A DNA stretch of 64,000 bases from Aphrophora alni (lineage: Eukaryota; Arthropoda; Insecta; Hemiptera; Aphrophoridae): contig OY740769.1 of assembly GCA_963513935.1 (NCBI GenBank), positions 101,101,762 through 101,165,761 of the forward strand. Direction: 5' to 3'. Positions within the stretch are counted from its first letter, which is position 1, and each line of letters opens with the position of its first letter. A program made the position numbers and the translations under genes. Below are positions 59,590-64,000 of this stretch, piece by piece. The notes under the pieces were generated by a model. That model did no database searches. It was not told the origin of the DNA and saw only the letters and a program-made list of their open reading frames with translations.

Positions 59590-62500
59590 ATGGGTGTCTT
59601 TTCAGATTCCATCATTTACAATTTAGTATTGGCATCTATTATTTTAGCCATATGTTTTTATCTTTTTTTCACATCAACATTTAACTATTGGAAAGACCGT
59701 GGTATACCTTATGTACAGCCTGTAGTATTATTTGGAAATCTAATGGATACATTCTTAGCTAGAAAACATTTTCTGGGTGTGCATCAAGATATATATGATC
59801 AATTGGAGGGCAATAGGTATGGAGGGTTTTTCCAAATGAAAAGACCAGCGCTTATGATCAGAGACCCAGCTTTGGTGCAACGAATTCTTATCAAAGATTT
59901 TACACATTTTTACGATCGTGGCTTTCCAGCTGACACTGACCATGATCCTTTAAGTGGGAATTTGGTTAATCTAGAAGGAGAAGATTGGCGTCATTTAAGA
60001 AACAAACTTACACCTACGTTTACATCAGGTAAGTTGAAAGGGATGTTTGAACAAATTTGCAAATGTGGTAAAGCATTAACTACGTATATCGATGAACATT
60101 CTAAAATAAATAAATCACTTGAAATTAAACCAATGATGAATAAGTTTTCATTGGATGTAATAGCCAGTTGTGCTTTTGGACTACAAATGGACAAAGATAG
60201 TGAAGTGACCAAAAACTATCGTGATGCTATGGACAGGTTTTCAAAGCCTTCTAAAATAGAAGCAATTAAAGCAATTTTCTTTTTTAGTTGTCCTAATGTA
60301 GCAAGAAAGTTTGGTATTAAGTCAGTTCCAGACAAAACAGAAAAAATTATAATGGAAATTGTACGAGGGACATTAAAGTACAGACGAGAAAACAATGTAA
60401 ATAGAAATGATTTTTTACAACTGATTCTGAATTTACAAAAACAAGAACAAATTGGAAGTACACATATTGCACCTGATTTAGATCATGATGCTGATGATGA
60501 TATTATTAATCAAATGAAACATGCATCTAAAGATCAAGATGAAAATGAAATCCAAGAAAAGCAGAAAGGTAACAAACAAACTGTTGTTTGAGTGAAATAG
60601 CTCATACTATAAATATTATATTGTTACTTTATTTGTATTCTTTTTTCCAGTTGTTTTCACAGATGAATGTATAGCAGCACAGTCATTTGTTTTCTTCGTA
60701 GCTGGATCAGAATCAGTTAGTTCACCATTAGGTTACACACTGTTTGCCCTGACACAAAATCCTCAAATACAAAAGAAGGTTCATAATGAAATTGACACAG
60801 TTTTAAAGAATTATAACAATGTTTGGTCATATCAAGCAGTGAAGGAAATGACATATATTGATCAAGTTTTACAAGGTAAATATAATTTAACTATTAAACG
60901 AACATTTGCATGATTATCAAAGAAGAATATTGTGAAGAATGTAAGTTTAAAAAAAATCTAACATCACAATTGAAAGATTAATTATTTTTTCATATCTAAA
61001 TGAATTTCTATATATGGGTCATTTGTGGGCCTCCAAATGTCTAAACAGTAGTTAGTCTCATTATCATAATCTAATCATGTTTAATATTACAATCATAATA
61101 ACAAGATTGATTTTTACCTTTAGGTGTCATAAATTTTCTCATATCAACGGAATTTTTTTGTATTTCTAAAAAAAAGTAGTCTATTGGAAAAAGATCTCAT
61201 CTTGTAGGAGTACAGAGGATAAATTTACTTCTACCACACACACCATTAGAGAACAGAGTATTAAGTATATACTCATACATCTCGGATAAAAATAGCACAG
61301 TTCCGACTTCCCTTTTTCAATGTTTTCAGTCTGTGAGAAAATTTGGTTTTAATATACCTAAATAAATGTTTTTTGTAATTGTTATCTCTACAAAAAAGAG
61401 CCTATCTTGAAGTGATTCACATTACAAATTTACTTTAGGTGAATCACAAATGCATTAGTTGATTATTTATGAATGTTCAGATCCAGAAATCCTTTAGTTG
61501 TTACGTTTAACACATTAATTTGAAAAGTGGCTTCTTCTGTGAAGAACTGGTAAGAAATAGAGGTAAAATTATTGCTTTTATTTAGAGTAGAATATATAAA
61601 ATCTATGTCATTAGGTGTTGACTTGGTGGACAATACCTTCTCAATAAAACATATCCGTCAATCTTGACGTTGTTCCATTTTTGATCAGAGAGATCCAGTC
61701 GACTTGACTGTTCATGGTCATAGAACATTCATCTCTGATTACAATTTGTTTGAAGAAATATGGGTCAGTGTTAGCCATTTGAAGTAATAACCATTCTTAG
61801 CGACTGAAGTAATAAATATTTTTTCTTTCCAGATAAAATCTGAGAACAAATTTTGCAATTTTCAGACCAAATAATTTTATTTAGATATGCAGCCAATCGA
61901 GTAGTTTTAGCTGGAGCACCTATACAGTAATTATCATTCATACTGAGAGAGGTAGGCTGTCTTACAAATATTATTTTTATAATGAGTCGTTAACACTTAC
62001 AATGAACTTTAATACATTTTTCAAGCATCTCTCATCACTATTTGGCCCTGTAAACAGTTGGAATGGTTTTTATAATAAATACCAAATATATTTTTAATAA
62101 AGTCATTCAAACATTTAATACTAGACTACAATTATTGAGTTTTTATTCTGAAAACTTTTCGAAGGACGAGTTTAGATATTTGATGTTTCAGTGGGTTAAT
62201 CAAAGCTGTACTGTAAATATTTTTATTGATTCAATATTAGGTAGTCTATATACATCATACAGATCAATTTGATGTATACAAATATTTGAGATAATATATA
62301 ACGGCTACAAAATTGTACTATTTAAAAGAAACATTGAATAGTCATGTATTGAAATACAGTACTGTTATTTTATTTCAGAATCGCTACGGATGTATCCAGT
62401 TGGCATCAGTAATTTTAGAATCTGTACACAAACATACAAAATTCCAGATTCAAAGGATACAATAGAGAAAGGAATACAAGTCGTGATACCAATACATGCA

Positions 62501-62624
62501 ATCCATAATGATCCAGAGAATTACAAATCACCTGAAGTATTTGATCCAGAAAGATTTGTCAACAATAACTATAAACCAAGTGGGATTTACTTGCCTTTTG
62601 GAGATGGGCCGAGAATATGTATTG
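59590..62624 (+). CDS. Cytochrome P450, CYP6 family type (gene 2, last exon beyond the window)
   Basis: Exons 59590-60568, 60651-60875 and 62379-62624 (979+225+246 nt) have exactly the lengths and phases of gene 1. The first intron is only 82 bp. The protein has an N-terminal anchor (about 8-27), NYWKDRGIPY, C-helix W133-x3-R137, I-helix AGSESVSS (Ser in place of the usual Thr of AGxET), K-helix ESLR, FDPERF, and the heme loop FGDGPRICI cut at the exon end. The final exon (MRF... in gene 1, 5.5 kb away) is not found before 64000, so the entry is partial. The acceptor AG at 59567-59568 again marks a 5'-UTR intron. It is a tandem paralog of gene 1, 25.8 kb away in the same orientation, with the same predicted microsomal monooxygenase role. 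Ser for Thr near the oxygen-activation site is a mild change. Confidence 0.92.
60876..62378 (+). other. Intron 2 of CYP6 gene 2
   Basis: 1,503 bp, AT-rich. It includes a mariner-like remnant (about 61600-61810), listed separately. Confidence 0.7.
61600..61810 (-). pseudogene. Tc1/mariner-like transposase remnant in P450 intron
   Basis: The minus strand reads ANTDPYFFKQIVIRDECSMT followed by MNSQVDW. This resembles the D..F...I.FSDE..FT..G.V segment around the first catalytic Asp of DUF4817-type transposases. Only this segment is recognisable. Confidence 0.4.
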
Positions 62625-62919
62625 GTAAGTTTTGTAGTTTTACAAATAGGGTGATAAAATGTGATAAGTTAGTGACAGGCACAATAATAGTGAAGAAATA
62701 ATATAGAGTGAAGCCAAGTAATTAAATAACTATAAATGTTCAAGTTGATTAAGTAATATAACAACAAGTTGATGGAACCATCATGGTACTTAGAATATAA
62801 TACAAGCAGGTCCTATAAAAAATAATGCTCAAATGTTGGTTAGTGGTCCTTGTATTAAATGTTAAATGGTACCTCATGGTTTTTTATCCAATAGATAAAA
62901 ATTGAGCTTCTGAGATAAT
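62625..62919 (+). other. Start of last intron of CYP6 gene 2
   Basis: GTAAGT donor at 62625. By analogy with gene 1 the intron continues past 64000. No exon starting MRF was found to the window end. Confidence 0.7.
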
Positions 62920-63108
62920 ATTAGATTATGTTTACTTAATCCATTGTGTTTCAACGAGAACTTTATAAATTTAGTTACTTATAGTTTAGTTATTGTAGCT
63001 CATGTACCACTGAGGTTGACTACTTTGTAGTTGAAACACATTTGATTAAGTAAACATAGTTTTTGTGAGATCTTGTGTTCAAGTTTTATTCTATCTAAGA
63101 TACGTTTG
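62920..63108. repeat. Small foldback element (copy 2)
   Basis: A diverged copy of the element at 102-305. It shares TATTGTAGCTCATGTACCAC, the core hairpin (now CTGAGGTTGACTAC-TTT-GTAGTTGAAAC) and TTGATTAAGTAAACATA...TTTTGTGAGATCT. The left arm still pairs with the right near ATGTTTACTTAAT. One stem pair changed from G-C to T-A on both sides relative to copy 1. Confidence 0.65.
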
Positions 63109-63499
63109 TATAAAACAGTTGATACACAGGTTTATGAACCTCGTAATTGTGTATATCACAAATATCTCTACATCGGTTAGGCCCTAATGATTCTTCTAGG
63201 TATATTAAAAAATCCCCACTCACTTTGATAATGTCAGTTTCTTGGCCCTGGAGGGCCTCTAAGCTATACATAAGTGAGGAATTGAAATCTGCAAATTTGT
63301 ACCTAATTATGTCTTATAAGTTAAATAACATCAAAGTATAAAAGAAAACTCATTTTAAAAATTTCAATTTGATTTTTCTGAATTTCAATATGAGAACTCT
63401 ATAGTCCTTTATACCAAACTTCATGTTCCTATTTCATTGGAGTTAAAATTATGAACATATTTTTATAATTTATGTTTTATGCAATATATTGGTACAAAA

Positions 63500-64000
63500 T
63501 ATGTATATTTAAAGCACATTAATAGTAATAATATATACAGCTAACCCATATAAAGATAAAGGGAGTCAATTTGATTTGTTTTGGCCAAAACACATAAAAT
63601 ATAAGTGATTACATGTGATTTATTCATGGAATTTTGGAGTGAAATAACGAATATTTGTACAATGCATGTTTTATGAAGTAAAGTGATTTAAAATATTTAT
63701 ACATATAAACACATTTATAATGATATGCTAACAATTTAAAAAAATGAGGCAATTTTATTATTTGACCCATGGAGTAAAAACAAAGAATAATTTTAGAATG
63801 AATGTTTAATGAAGTAAAAAAGTGGTTCAAAATATGTATATAAACACATATACAAATATATAAATATAATGGAAATGCTTACAAAACAAAGATAGGCAAT
63901 TTTTTTTTTTTTTTTGCCAAAACATTAAATATTAATTCATTTTTGGAATAAAAACAACAAACAATTTTACAATGCATGTTTTATGAAGTAGGCTAAAAGT
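63500..64000. repeat. Diverged tandem repeat running off the window
   Basis: ACAATGCATGTTTTATGAAGTA at 63659 recurs as AGAATGAATGTTTAATGAAGTA (about 63796) and as an exact copy at about 63971. The surrounding blocks are similar each time (ATAAACACAT, GGCAATTTT, GGA(G/A)T(A/G)AAA). Spacing is about 138 and 175 bp. The last unit is cut by the window end. Confidence 0.65.

Overview
This is about 64 kb of AT-rich animal DNA, almost certainly from an insect with a repeat-heavy genome. The evidence is two CYP6-type cytochrome P450 genes with GT-AG introns, mariner/Tc1, hAT and pogo-like transposons, Jockey-, RTE- and Bel/Pao-type retroelement fragments, and short runs of the insect telomere motif TTAGG. 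A hemipteran is a reasonable guess from the P450 and repeat style, but the sequence does not prove it. There are no bacterial operons, no CRISPR array and no recognisable tRNA or rRNA gene.

Layout. 0-5 kb: a small foldback element, two weak minus-strand exon candidates, and a 3.2-kb DNA transposon with inverted ends whose spliced transposase is broken by one in-frame stop. 5-14.8 kb: a MITE-like element, a dead mariner, a 4.2-kb hAT element with a decayed transposase and a nested MITE, a 2.3-kb Tc1/mariner-like element with long inverted ends, and a small hAT remnant. 16-18 kb: a two-exon gene for a 151-residue secreted protein with a CxCxCxC motif that I do not recognise. 19.8-24.6 kb: Bel/Pao, Jockey ORF1, pogo/Tigger and LINE fragments. 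25.2-27.9 kb: a tandem array of 293-bp units enclosed by perfect 43-bp inverted repeats. Each of eight units carries a perfect AGGTCA-A-TGACCT palindrome, the consensus for nuclear receptors such as EcR/USP. 28-33.7 kb: mostly featureless AT-rich DNA ending in a strong hairpin.

33.8-43.8 kb: complete CYP6-type gene 1 (four coding exons, 540 residues). 43.9-58 kb: dispersed repeats, including a diverged pair of about 1.3 kb in opposite orientation, a 530-bp tandem duplication and LINE remnants. 58.5-59.5 kb: a dead mariner-family transposase lying just before CYP6-type gene 2 (59.6 kb onward). Gene 2 has the same exon lengths as gene 1 and loses its last exon beyond the window.

The two P450s are clearly tandem duplicates and should be microsomal monooxygenases of the CYP3 clan, the group that handles plant toxins, insecticides and other lipophilic compounds. 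The remaining genes show no functional link to them. Most of the window is the record of successive transposon insertions.
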